Positions 1 through 6,078 are shown, numbered from the stretch's first letter. The stretch: DNA of 8,693 bases from Bauldia sp. (GCA_020442095.1 JAGRKY010000123.1:1-8693), one strand, 5' to 3'. Made by a program: numbers and translations. Notes: a model not told the origin generated them from the sequence alone.

Positions 1-371
1 TGATCCTGCCGGCGGTCGCGGCGGCCGCCATCCTCGCCGTGATCGCGATCGTGGTCGCGCTCAACCGCGACAGCCTCGCCACCGCCGGCCCGGCGGTCTT
101 CGTCGCGGTGCTGCTGCACAACACCACCGGGCTTGCCTGCGGCTACTTCATCCCCCGCGCCTTCGGCATCGACCGCGTTACCTGCCGGACGCTGGCGATC
201 GAAACCGGCATGCAGAATTCCGGCCTCGGCGTCGCGCTCGCCGTCCAGTATTTCTCGGCGCTTGCCGCCCTGCCCAACGCGCTTGCCAGTGTGTGGCAGA
301 ACATTTCGGGCGCCGCGCTCGCCGGGTTCTGGTCGACGCGGGCGGACAAGACGCAGCGCAAGGCTGCCTGA
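1..371 (+). CDS. Bile acid:sodium symporter (BASS) family transporter, C-terminal part
   Basis: This is the 3' end of a gene whose start lies left of the window; the reading frame is open from base 3 to the TGA at 369-371, about 122 residues. It contains the last hydrophobic helices of a membrane transporter. The stretch RTLAIETGMQNSGLGVAL is the family hallmark of BASS/SBF proteins (the conserved E-x-G-x-Q-N helix), followed by ALPNALASVWQNISG, also typical of the last helix of this family. Members carry out sodium-coupled uptake of bile acids or small organic acids across the inner membrane; the substrate cannot be told from this fragment. It ends nine bases before the stop codon of the leftward DMT gene, so the two are convergent, and I see no clear terminator in the gap. 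The family call is strong; the substrate is unknown. Confidence 0.85.
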   Translation, partial: ILPAVAAAAILAVIAIVVALNRDSLATAGPAVFVAVLLHNTTGLACGYFIPRAFGIDRVTCRTLAIETGMQNSGLGVALAVQYFSALAALPNALASVWQNISGAALAGFWSTRADKTQRKAA

Positions 372-380
372 GGGGGCCGC

Positions 381-1322
381 CTAAGGGACAGCGGGGATCC
401 TGCGGCCGTGGCGGCCGGCCCAGAGGAGGCCGTAGAGGCCGACGGCGATGACGACCAGCGCGACGATCTGGTAGGTCGCGATTTCCGCGCCGGTGAAGAC
501 GACCGCGACCAGCATCGTCACCGCCGGGGTCGGCACGCCGATCGAACTCGCGACCGAGACGTCGATGTGGCGGATCGACTTGAACCAGAAGATCAGGTCC
601 CAATAGTAGAGCGCGCCGAACAGCAGGGCGGTCTTCTGGAGGTCGAAACTGGCGAAGCCGGCGAGCAGGCTGCCCGGCTCGCCGACGACGAAACTCACCA
701 CCAGCAGGAAGACGAAGGAGACGACCAGCCGGGTGGTGGTCAGCTGGTTCGGCGTGATCGGCGTCGACGTCATCTCCTGGCGCAGCACGATATGGGCGAC
801 GCTCCACAGGATCGGGATGCCGAGGGTGAAGACCGACCACCAGGAGACCTCGTGCGGCATGAAGGTGCCGTTGGTGGTGAGGTAGAGCAGCGCCACCAGG
901 ATCAGCAGGGTGAAGGCGAGCTCGGTCCGCGTCTTGCGCTTGCCGAGCATGACGCGCTCGAGAAGGATGGCGAAGAGCGGATAGGCCTGGAGGGCGATGG
1001 CGAGGTTGACCGGCCCGGCCTTGTCGGCGGCGACGACGTACATCAAGGTCGAGACCGCGAAGATCGAGCCGGTGAGGAGGAGGATGAGCGCGGCCCTCAG
1101 GCGCCGGTCCGGGGCGATGGCGCGGAAGGTGGCGAGCTTGCCGCGGCGGGCCTCGTGGACGGTGAGGGGGATCGCCGAGACGAGCTGCCAGAAGGTCAGC
1201 CAGATGGTGAAGGTCAGCCCGTCGACGCCGGCCGGTCGGCTGCCGGCGATGATCGGCATGACGCCGAGGAGCGCGAGGCAGGCGAAAGCGTAGGCGATGC
1301 CGATGCGGGCGTTGGGGGCCAT
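381..1322 (-). CDS. EamA/DMT-family transporter, 10 TM
   Basis: A 313-residue integral membrane protein of the drug/metabolite transporter superfamily. About ten hydrophobic segments fall into two repeats, roughly residues 5-145 and 155-305, the usual two-EamA-domain layout and length. The first repeat ends with NLAIALQAYPLFAILLERVMLGKR, which resembles the conserved end of an EamA domain (helix, then L-E-R and a basic loop). The second repeat has the short IGVPTPAVTMLVAVVFTGAE helix at the matching place. These proteins export or import small metabolites; the substrate is not predictable here. The ATG at 1320-1322 is chosen because it precedes the first helix directly, but no good Shine-Dalgarno sequence lies upstream. 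The 146 bases between this start and the GNAT stop (1323-1468) hold no gene and no convincing promoter that I can see. Confidence 0.85.
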   Translation of the reverse strand: MAPNARIGIAYAFACLALLGVMPIIAGSRPAGVDGLTFTIWLTFWQLVSAIPLTVHEARRGKLATFRAIAPDRRLRAALILLLTGSIFAVSTLMYVVAADKAGPVNLAIALQAYPLFAILLERVMLGKRKTRTELAFTLLILVALLYLTTNGTFMPHEVSWWSVFTLGIPILWSVAHIVLRQEMTSTPITPNQLTTTRLVVSFVFLLVVSFVVGEPGSLLAGFASFDLQKTALLFGALYYWDLIFWFKSIRHIDVSVASSIGVPTPAVTMLVAVVFTGAEIATYQIVALVVIAVGLYGLLWAGRHGRRIPAVP

Positions 1323-1468
1323 TGCCGGGGAGAGACTCGATGCGGACGAGCCCTGTTAGCCGACTTGGCCGGACCGATCCAAACAAATGCGGCTTTGGCA
1401 GGCTGTCGGGACGATAAGCCGCGAGATGCGCGCGCGGCGCTCCGGCGTTGCAGCCTGGCTTTCCGGCC

Positions 1469-2167
1469 TCACGCCGCCGCGGCGTGCTCCTCGGCGCGGA
1501 CCATGACGACGTTGAGGGTGGTGCGGACCTCGTAGCCGATCGACCGGTAGAGGCCGATCGCCGCGGCGTTGGTGGAGAAGGTGTGGAGGTAGGGCGTGTC
1601 GCCTTCGTCGAGGACGCGGCGGGTCATGAAGACCGAGAGCCGGCGCGCAAGCCCGCGGCCCTGGAAGTCGGGATGGGTGCAGACGCCGCTGATCTCGACA
1701 TGGCCCTCCTGGCGCATGCGGACGCCGGCCATGGCGGCGATGTGGCCGTCGATGCGGATGCCATGGAAGGCGCCGAGCGCCTGGGCACCGAGGGTGAACG
1801 GTCCCGGGTGGGTCAATTGCGCCAGCGCCAGCATCTCCGGGGCGTCGGCTTCGGTGAGGCGCTCTACGCAATGGTCCGGCGCTTTCGCCGGGGGCGTGAC
1901 GAGAACTATCTGCGCAACATGGGCCGCGACCAGCACGCTGAGGCCGCGGGGGAGGACGATCCTGTCGGCCTCGACGATCATCATTTCCTCGCCGGGGCGC
2001 GGCAGGGCAGCAAGCGCCCGGAGGCTCTCGTCGCTCGCGTCGCGGGCGGCGGCAAAGGGGATGACCGAGGGCTGGTAGCGCCTGGCGAGCGCGCCGCCTT
2101 CGGCGAAGCCCGCGTGGCGGCCGGTCAGCGCGCTCCAGACCGGGCGGTCGAGGATGTGCGCCATCAT
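1469..2167 (-). CDS. GNAT-family N-acetyltransferase (FR47-like)
   Basis: A 232-residue protein. The C-terminal half is a GNAT acetyltransferase domain that would move the acetyl group of acetyl-CoA to an amine. Motif A is clear at about residues 157-175: GVCTHPDFQGRGLARRL, with Q169-G170-R171-G172-L-A as the pyrophosphate-binding loop. Motif B is seen at 200-213 (N200, Y207, G211-Y212). The arrangement is closest to FR47-like GNATs. Residues 1-95 form a less typical N-terminal region starting ILDRPVWSALTGRHAGF, which I associate with a recurrent bacterial FR47-like subfamily. The ATG at 2165-2167 overlaps the TGA of the marR gene in an ATGA junction; a second in-frame ATG follows at 2162-2164. 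This overlap implies translational coupling and shared transcription with the MarR regulator. The substrate (antibiotic, polyamine, peptide or protein N-terminus) is unknown. Confidence 0.88.
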   Translation of the reverse strand: MMAHILDRPVWSALTGRHAGFAEGGALARRYQPSVIPFAAARDASDESLRALAALPRPGEEMMIVEADRIVLPRGLSVLVAAHVAQIVLVTPPAKAPDHCVERLTEADAPEMLALAQLTHPGPFTLGAQALGAFHGIRIDGHIAAMAGVRMRQEGHVEISGVCTHPDFQGRGLARRLSVFMTRRVLDEGDTPYLHTFSTNAAAIGLYRSIGYEVRTTLNVVMVRAEEHAAAA

Positions 2168-2655
2168 GCCCTCCGTCGCGTCTCGCCGTGGCGGCGGTCG
2201 AGGGGGAGAGCGGCGAGTCCGTCCTCGATCGCGCCGAGCTGGTCGAGCAGCGGTCCCGACAGGCCGCCGCAGAGATCGGCCACCGCCGCTTCGACGCGGG
2301 GCCAGACGAGAGCCTTTGCGAAGTCGATCTGCTCCTGTCCCTTGCGGGTCAGCGCCACGACCTTGCGACGCTGGTCGCCGGGCACCGGCCGGGCGCGAAC
2401 CATGCCGAGCCCGACGAGCTGCGAGACGCTGCGGGTGGCGCCGGGCTGGGTGATGCCGACGGCGTCGGCAAGGTCGCCGATCGACAGGGGCCCGTTATGG
2501 TCGAGCGCGGCGAGCAGCGGATACTGGCTCACCTGCAGCGGCACGCCCATGTCGTCCATGATGCGCTGGGCGTCCGCCTGGAGGCGCTCGCCGATGCGCT
2601 TCATGCGGCTGCCAAGCGTCAGGAATCCAAAGGTGCGGACGACGTCTTCGACCAT
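2164..2655 (-). CDS. MarR-family transcriptional regulator
   Basis: A 163-residue winged-helix regulator. Counting from the ATG at 2655, residues 57-78 (LSIGDLADAVGITQPGATRSV) are the helix-turn-helix. Residues 93-106 (PGDQRRKVVALTRKG) are the wing, with the conserved D-x-R and L-T-x-x-G signatures of MarR. The rest is helical and would form the dimer interface. The frame is also open upstream to a GTG at 2683-2685, giving 173 residues. I prefer the ATG because the GTG falls about where transcription should start from the promoter-like sequence at 2690-2718, and the ten extra residues look unrelated to the family. The Shine-Dalgarno for either start is weak. The gene lies between the MFS exporter upstream and the GNAT gene downstream, which it overlaps. 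MarR proteins commonly repress their own promoter and nearby efflux or detoxification genes; autoregulation fits the palindrome in its promoter. Confidence 0.88.
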   Translation of the reverse strand: MVEDVVRTFGFLTLGSRMKRIGERLQADAQRIMDDMGVPLQVSQYPLLAALDHNGPLSIGDLADAVGITQPGATRSVSQLVGLGMVRARPVPGDQRRKVVALTRKGQEQIDFAKALVWPRVEAAVADLCGGLSGPLLDQLGAIEDGLAALPLDRRHGETRRRA

Positions 2656-2689
2656 GATGCGGGGTCCATTCCGAAATTGCTTCACGTGT

Positions 2690-2718
2690 TATATAACGCG
2701 TTATGTATTGGCTGTCCA
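2690..2718 (-). promoter_or_regulatory. Promoter-like sequence and palindromic operator upstream of marR
   Basis: Reading the minus strand, TGGACA (2718-2713) and TATATA (2695-2690) are separated by exactly 17 bases, a good sigma-70-type promoter. A perfect 12-bp palindrome, ATAACGCGTTAT (2693-2704), sits in the spacer and runs into the -10 box. It overlaps a second perfect palindrome, GTTATATAAC (2688-2697). RNA polymerase and a dimeric repressor could not bind here together, so this is probably the MarR autoregulatory operator. The expected RNA start is near 2683, which argues for the ATG at 2655 as the translation start. The whole element fits in the 84 bases between the MFS stop and that ATG. 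The bases are seen directly; the binding protein is inferred. Confidence 0.6.
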
Positions 2719-2739
2719 GCGGGCGACCGGCGCCACCGG

Positions 2740-4119
2740 TCAGTCGGACGTCGCGGTCGCCGGCTTCGGGCTGGTGCGCTCGATGGCGAGGAGGGCGATG
2801 ACGAGGACCACCGCGGCAAGCGCCGCGTTGGAGAGAAACACGACGGCGTAGCTGCCGGTGGTGTTGTAGAGGGTGCTCGATATCGCCATGCCGATCGCGG
2901 CGCCGAGCAGTTGCGCCGACATGGCGATGCCGCCGGCCTGGCCCTGGCGGTCGCGCGCCACCGAACTCATCACCGCGCGCTGCGGCGGCAGGAAGAGGAA
3001 GGCCATCGACAGGCCCCAGAGCAACAGGCCCGGGAACAGGATCGCGTAATTGTCGGTCGAGACCGCAAGGCCGATCCACACCAGCCCGGCGAGGATGGCG
3101 ACGACGCCGGCGATCGACGGCCAGCGCTCGCCGCTGCGGTCGGTGATCCGGCCGGCGAGCGGGGCGGTGACGATCTGCGGCGCGACGGTCGGCAGCAGCG
3201 CGATGCCGGCCTGGAGCGCGGAGAGCTTCAGGTTGTCCTGGAGATAGAGGGCGCCGAAGACGAAGACCGCCATCTTGCTGTACTGGGCGAGAAAGATGAC
3301 GAGGTTGCAGGCGGAGAAGGTCGGGTTGCGGAAGAGGGCGACCTCGATCAGCGGCGCGGTGTGGCGCCTGAGCTCGATCATCACGAAGCCGGCGAGGAGC
3401 AGGATGCCGGCGACGAGGCTGGCGAGGATCGCCGGGCTCGCCCAGCCCCAGTCCGGCCCCTGCATGATGCCGAAGACGAGCGCCGAAAGGCCGAGGACGA
3501 GGGCGAGGAAGCCCGCCCTGTCGAAGTGCTGGCGGGCCGGCGCGGCGTGGTCGATGTTCCATTTCACCGCGACAACGATCGCGACCAGCGCGACGATCGG
3601 CGGGTTGATCCAGAAGATCCAGCGCCATGAAGCGAGGTCGGTGAGCAAGCCGCCGACAAAGGGGCCGAGCGCGAGAAAGGTGGTGCCGATCGCGCCATAG
3701 ACGCCGAGGGCGAGACCACGCCGGCTCTCGGGGAAGATGATGGTGATCATCGCCAGCGAGGAGGGGAAGATGATCGCCGCACCGACGCCCTGGATGCCGC
3801 GGGCGAGGATGAGCCCAATGCCGCTTTCGGCGAAGCCGCAGGCGAGCGAGGCGAGGCCGAAGACGAGGAGGCCGGCAATCATCAGCGCGCGATGGCCGAC
3901 TATGTCGCCGAACTTGCCTGCGGCCGCCGCGAGCGCGGCCAGCGCCAGCATGTAGATGTTGACGACCCAGTGGGAGGCTACATCCGACATGGCGAGGTCG
4001 ACCTGGATGGTCGGCAGCGCGACGCCGACGACCGTCTCGTCGAGGAGGATGACGCCGAGGATGGTGCCCATCGCCGCCAGGATCCACCACATGCGGCTGG
4101 TGATCGCCTCGTCCGGCAT
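2740..4119 (-). CDS. DHA2-family MFS multidrug-type exporter, 14 TM
   Basis: A 459-residue major facilitator of the drug:H+ antiporter-2 type (EmrB/QacA-like), which normally has 14 helices and about this length. Visible signatures are L26-D-E-T (the LDxT motif of helix 1, followed by V-ALP to P36), motif A GKFGDIVGHRALM at 68-80 between helices 2 and 3, R107-G-I-Q-G in helix 4 (motif B), and motif C LGPFVGGLL at 151-159 in helix 5, which marks antiporters. The protein would expel lipophilic compounds using the proton gradient; the substrate is unknown. It begins at the only good ATG, 9-14 bases after a run of G (4131-4126) that may act as the ribosome site. It lies downstream of tetR on the same strand, with 163 bases between them, and upstream of marR. 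Either regulator could control it, but no copy of the tetR-type operator lies just in front of it. Confidence 0.92.
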   Translation of the reverse strand: MPDEAITSRMWWILAAMGTILGVILLDETVVGVALPTIQVDLAMSDVASHWVVNIYMLALAALAAAAGKFGDIVGHRALMIAGLLVFGLASLACGFAESGIGLILARGIQGVGAAIIFPSSLAMITIIFPESRRGLALGVYGAIGTTFLALGPFVGGLLTDLASWRWIFWINPPIVALVAIVVAVKWNIDHAAPARQHFDRAGFLALVLGLSALVFGIMQGPDWGWASPAILASLVAGILLLAGFVMIELRRHTAPLIEVALFRNPTFSACNLVIFLAQYSKMAVFVFGALYLQDNLKLSALQAGIALLPTVAPQIVTAPLAGRITDRSGERWPSIAGVVAILAGLVWIGLAVSTDNYAILFPGLLLWGLSMAFLFLPPQRAVMSSVARDRQGQAGGIAMSAQLLGAAIGMAISSTLYNTTGSYAVVFLSNAALAAVVLVIALLAIERTSPKPATATSD

Positions 4120-4205
4120 GTCCGGCCCCCCGTGCTCGTGGCAGTTCAGGCTGGTGCTTCGGTTTCGATCCGCTCCGCAAGCGTCATAGCGGTTTGCCGG
4201 ACATG
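4117..4205 (-). promoter_or_regulatory. Long-range inverted repeat covering the MFS start codon
   Basis: The + strand has CATGTCCGGC at 4117-4126 and its exact reverse complement GCCGGACATG at 4196-4205, 69 bases apart. In the mRNA the right arm contains the ATG of the MFS gene and the end of its G-rich ribosome site, so pairing would hide the start codon. The loop holds a 13-codon open frame (4187-4146, MTLAERIETEAPA, no visible Shine-Dalgarno). Its initiating ribosome would cover the left arm. This resembles translational attenuators of inducible resistance genes in layout only. The repeat is certain; its function is speculative. Confidence 0.3.
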
Positions 4206-4225
4206 TGGAAAGGCGCGGGCAGGGC

Positions 4226-4242
4226 GGCGGCTGGAAGCCGCC
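4226..4242 (-). terminator. GC-rich hairpin after tetR
   Basis: GGCGGC (4226-4231), loop TGGAA, GCCGCC (4237-4242) form a perfect six-pair GC stem about 40 bases past the tetR stop. No U-run follows on the minus strand, so this is not a classic intrinsic terminator. It may slow transcription or protect the RNA end, giving partial separation of tetR from the MFS gene. Such stems are frequent by chance in GC-rich DNA. Confidence 0.25.
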
Positions 4243-4282
4243 ATCACCGGGCGGGCGATGGAGGAAGGCCTCGGCGGGACAA

Positions 4283-4960
4283 TCAGGCCGCGGCCTTCTC
4301 CTTGCGCGCGGCGGTCTTGCGGCGCGGCTCGGCGGCCTTTGCCCGGCTCTGGTCGAAGAGCAATGCCAGGTAGTTGCGGAACTGTTCGGACTGGCGGGAG
4401 GTCATGCGGTCGTCGCCATAGGCGCGCTGGAGCACCAGGCCGCCTTCGATGATCGAGACGATGGTCTCGGCGAGCTGACGGGCGGTGACGGGGAGTGCCG
4501 GCGGATAGCGGTCGATGACGTCCTGGAAGAGGCGGACATACATCGACGTCCACTGTCTGAGGATGTCGGCGACGAAGTCGCGAACCGACGGGTCGAACTG
4601 CATGCTCTCGTAGGTATAGACCGCGTACATGCATCCCGGTGACCGGTCGTCGCTCTCCCGGCTGACATAATCCTCGAACGCCTCGAGGAAGGCATAGGCC
4701 TGATCCAGCGGGTCGTCGGACCCGGCCTCGGCGTCGCGGGCGAAGCGCTCGAACATCTCGAGATCCTGCCGCGCGTGCCACTCGACAAGCTCGCGGGCGA
4801 GATCGGCCTTGCCCTTGAAGTGGTGGAAGAAGGCGCCCTTGGTGAGGTTTGTCGCCTTGAGGATGTCGTCGATCGACGTTGCCGAGAAGCCGTTATCCAT
4901 CACCAAAGAGCGCGCGGCCACAAGGATTCGGTTTCGGGTGTCTTCTCCGCGACGGGCCAT
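4283..4960 (-). CDS. TetR/AcrR-family transcriptional regulator
   Basis: A 225-residue one-component repressor. The N-terminal TetR domain is clear: TRNRILVAARSLVMDNGFSATSI leads into the helix-turn-helix at about 28-54, with LTKGAFFHHFKGKADL as the recognition helix and following turn (family consensus: K-G-x-x-Y/F-x-H-F-x-x-K). The all-helical C-terminal ligand and dimer domain runs from about 60 to 205. It contains P108-G-C110, where C110 appears to match by position the redox-active Cys of NemR. The last 20 residues are an Ala/Lys/Arg-rich tail. The ATG at 4958-4960 follows a strong AAGGAG at eight bases. The gene is divergent from the ygjV-like gene, and three matching pseudo-palindromes lie in the shared control region, so it very likely represses itself and the divergent genes. 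Whether it also controls the MFS gene on its own strand is open. The inducer is unknown. Confidence 0.92.
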   Translation of the reverse strand: MARRGEDTRNRILVAARSLVMDNGFSATSIDDILKATNLTKGAFFHHFKGKADLARELVEWHARQDLEMFERFARDAEAGSDDPLDQAYAFLEAFEDYVSRESDDRSPGCMYAVYTYESMQFDPSVRDFVADILRQWTSMYVRLFQDVIDRYPPALPVTARQLAETIVSIIEGGLVLQRAYGDDRMTSRQSEQFRNYLALLFDQSRAKAAEPRRKTAARKEKAAA

Positions 4961-4977
4961 TGTCGATTCTCCTTACG

Positions 4978-4993
4978 TACCAACCGGTCTGTA
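4978..4993. promoter_or_regulatory. TetR-type operator O1
   Basis: TACCAACCGGTCTGTA is a 16-bp pseudo-palindrome (six of eight symmetric positions match). Its core ACCAAC-GGTC-GT is shared with the two sites at 5098-5113 and 5121-5136. It overlaps the -10 box and predicted RNA start of tetR, an ideal place for a repressor to block its own gene. Confidence 0.65.
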
Positions 4994-5020
4994 TATAGAG
5001 CGGTGACAGAGCAGGCGCAA
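4992..5020 (-). promoter_or_regulatory. Promoter-like sequence for tetR
   Basis: On the minus strand TTGCGC (5020-5015) and TATATA (4997-4992) are spaced by 17 bases. The predicted RNA start, near 4985, falls inside the operator at 4978-4993, and the leader to the ATG would be about 25 bases with an AAGGAG. The -10 is close to consensus and the -35 is moderate. The overlap with the operator indicates autoregulation. Confidence 0.55.
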
Positions 5021-5063
5021 GAGCCTCCTAAAACCTCCAGTATTTTCAGCCTGTTGTTCGAAG

Positions 5064-5079
5064 TGTGACGCAATTCACA
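5064..5079. promoter_or_regulatory. CRP-type site, TGTGA-N6-TCACA
   Basis: The sequence TGTGACGCAATTCACA has both half-sites of the CRP consensus intact with the standard six-base spacer. It is flanked by an outer GTTCG (5056-5060) and CGAAC (5081-5085), offset from the inner symmetry by one base. It lies just upstream of the -35 box of the rightward promoter, centred about 52 bases before the predicted RNA start. That is not one of the classical activation positions (-41.5 or -61.5), so activation, repression or a shifted start are all possible. Ten fixed bases in the right arrangement are unlikely by chance in 8.7 kb. Binding by a CRP/FNR-family protein is inferred. Confidence 0.55.
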
Positions 5080-5088
5080 GCGAACGGC

Positions 5089-5117
5089 TTGACGGCAAAC
5101 CAACTGGTCGGTATGTA
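5089..5117 (+). promoter_or_regulatory. Promoter-like sequence for the ygjV-like operon
   Basis: TTGACG (5089-5094) and TATGTA (5112-5117) are separated by exactly 17 bases. The -35 is five of six to consensus and the -10 is four of six. Operator O2 fills the spacer and O3 lies at and after the predicted RNA start near 5124. The gene it would drive starts at 5180. Confidence 0.6.
5098..5113. promoter_or_regulatory. TetR-type operator O2
   Basis: The core ACCAACTGGTCGGT (5099-5112) is a pseudo-palindrome lying entirely between the -35 and -10 boxes of the rightward promoter. It differs by one base from O3 over 18 positions. Repressor bound here would exclude RNA polymerase. Confidence 0.65.
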
Positions 5118-5139
5118 ACAGACCAACTAGTCGGTATGT
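5099..5139. repeat. Tandem direct repeat, 23-bp period
   Basis: The 18 bases at 5099-5116 recur at 5122-5139 with one mismatch (G or A at the operator centre). The repeat unit contains the operator plus the following TATGT, so it looks like a duplicated repressor site rather than a random repeat. Confidence 0.75.
5121..5136. promoter_or_regulatory. TetR-type operator O3
   Basis: The core ACCAACTAGTCGGT (5122-5135) is centred 23 bases from O2, a little over two helical turns. It covers the predicted RNA start region of the rightward promoter. Its centre ACTAGT is fully symmetric, making it the best palindrome of the three. Confidence 0.65.
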
Positions 5140-5141
5140 TT

Positions 5142-5158
5142 GGTCGTAAGGAACGACC
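5142..5158 (+). other. Small hairpin before the ygjV-like ribosome site
   Basis: GGTCGT (5142-5147), loop AAGGA, ACGACC (5153-5158) give a perfect six-pair stem in the predicted 5' leader. It ends six bases before the strong AAGGAGG at 5164-5170. The exposed AAGGA loop itself looks like a ribosome-binding sequence. It may stabilise the leader or act as another protein site; no function is shown. Confidence 0.35.
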
Positions 5159-5179
5159 TGGTCAAGGAGGGAGCGTGTC

Positions 5180-5725
5180 ATGGACGCCTTCGTCGCATTG
5201 GTTGAAGAGAATCCCCTGGCGGTCGCCTTCGGCGCCCTCGGCCTGTTCTGCCAGCTGATCTGGCCGCTGTTCCGGGCCCGCCGGGCCATCATGACCGCCC
5301 AGTTCGGCATCGGCGCCGACTACAGCGCGCATTACGCCCTGATGGACGCCTGGAGCGGTGCCGGAGTCGCTGCGATCGGCGCGACCCAGACAGCGGTCAC
5401 CATCATCGCCGGCGACCGGCCGTGGCTGCGGTGGATGGGCCTGGTCTTCCTGCCGATCGTCGTCGTGATCTGCGCGGTGACCTGGTGCGGCATCGCCTCG
5501 CTGTTCGCTCTGATCGCCGTGACCCTGATCATGACCGGCCGGATGCAGGGCGACACCTTGCGCGTCCGCATCTTCATGCTGGCCGCGGCACCTTTCGGCA
5601 TGGGCTACGACATCGTGATCGGATCGGTGCCGGCGCTGATCGGCGGCATCGTCTCGGCGAGCATCGCGATCGCCATGCTGGTTCGTGAAATCCGGGAACG
5701 CCGCGCCGCGGCGGCCCGGGCCTGA
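5180..5725 (+). CDS. YgjV-like inner-membrane protein
   Basis: A 181-residue membrane protein with about six hydrophobic segments (roughly 12-32, 55-77, 85-103, 105-118, 130-146 and 148-167) and a basic C-terminal tail. Length and layout match the YgjV family (E. coli YgjV is about the same size). Between helices 1 and 2 a conserved-looking stretch, residues 40-70, contains Q41, H51, G60-A61 and T69, matching the family pattern of a Gln-to-His spacing followed by a Gly-Ala helix. The biochemical role of YgjV proteins is unknown, so none is assigned. The ATG at 5180 follows AAGGAGG at nine bases, a very strong site. It is the first gene of the rightward set, directly behind the promoter with two TetR-type operators and a CRP-type site, so it should be the main regulated target. 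The family call rests on remembered pattern, not a search. Confidence 0.72.
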   Translation: MDAFVALVEENPLAVAFGALGLFCQLIWPLFRARRAIMTAQFGIGADYSAHYALMDAWSGAGVAAIGATQTAVTIIAGDRPWLRWMGLVFLPIVVVICAVTWCGIASLFALIAVTLIMTGRMQGDTLRVRIFMLAAAPFGMGYDIVIGSVPALIGGIVSASIAIAMLVREIRERRAAAARA

Positions 5726-5770
5726 AGACCCGGTTACTCAACACTCTGAAGGAAGAAGGAGACCCAAACG

Positions 5771-6010
5771 ATGACCATGTTCCTGATCGAAGTCTCGTTG
5801 CCGCGGACCGAAGCCATGTCGCGGATCCAGAATGCGGTTCGTGCGATCGGTTCGCATTTCGCCAGCCATGCCGACTGGCGCCCGCGGGGCGGGGCCTTTG
5901 TCGGCACGATGTTCGTCGACCTGCCCGACGACCGGGCGGCGTTGATGATCGTCCCGCCGGCGATGCGCGAGGGGGCGAGCATCCACTCGGTGGCGGCGCT
6001 CGCCGCCTGA
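5771..6010 (+). CDS. Small protein of unknown function, 79 residues
   Basis: A 79-residue soluble protein that I do not recognise. It starts at an ATG nine bases after AAGGAG, 45 bases past the ygjV-like stop, so it is very likely in the same transcript. The pattern is a short strand (MFLIEVSL, 3-10), an amphipathic helix (about 12-33), then two further strands (AFVGTMFVDL and AALMIVPP). This beta-alpha-beta order resembles a small dimeric alpha/beta-barrel subunit, but that is inference. There is no signal peptide, membrane segment or cysteine. It contains three tryptophan/histidine-rich positions around 29-36 (H29, H33, W36). Good ribosome site, codon use like its neighbours and operon position all support a real gene. 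Confidence 0.75.
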   Translation: MTMFLIEVSLPRTEAMSRIQNAVRAIGSHFASHADWRPRGGAFVGTMFVDLPDDRAALMIVPPAMREGASIHSVAALAA

Positions 6011-6078
6011 CGGTGGCGAGCGTCTCCCCTTGACGTCCGGCCGTCTGTCCGCAAACTCTCGTGCCAAGGGAGGCGCCT

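Noticed and set aside
1451..1465. 15-base match CAGCCTGGCTTTCCG also found near 8198
   Set aside because: One copy is in noncoding DNA next to the GNAT stop and the other inside the FMO coding frame, with no flanking similarity; likely chance in GC-rich DNA.
1323..1468. Promoter or terminator in the 146 bases between the DMT start and the GNAT stop
   Set aside because: Only weak -35/-10 matches with 18-19 base spacers and a CCAAA-N10-TTTGG repeat; none is convincing.
408..3630. Long rightward open frames (408-1535, 1448-2851, 2188-3630) opposite the transporter, GNAT, MarR and MFS genes
   Set aside because: They are rich in D/E/R/G without family motifs, lie antisense to well-supported genes, and arise from third-position GC bias.
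2495..4180. A 561-residue leftward frame overlapping the MFS gene
   Set aside because: Composition is dominated by R, P, G, H and A, with no helices or motifs; the MFS frame at 2740-4119 has all expected signatures.
6030..6058. TTGACG as the -35 of a separate promoter for the CNBD gene
   Set aside because: At 17 bases the matching -10 is AAACTC, far from consensus; sharing the upstream transcript is simpler.
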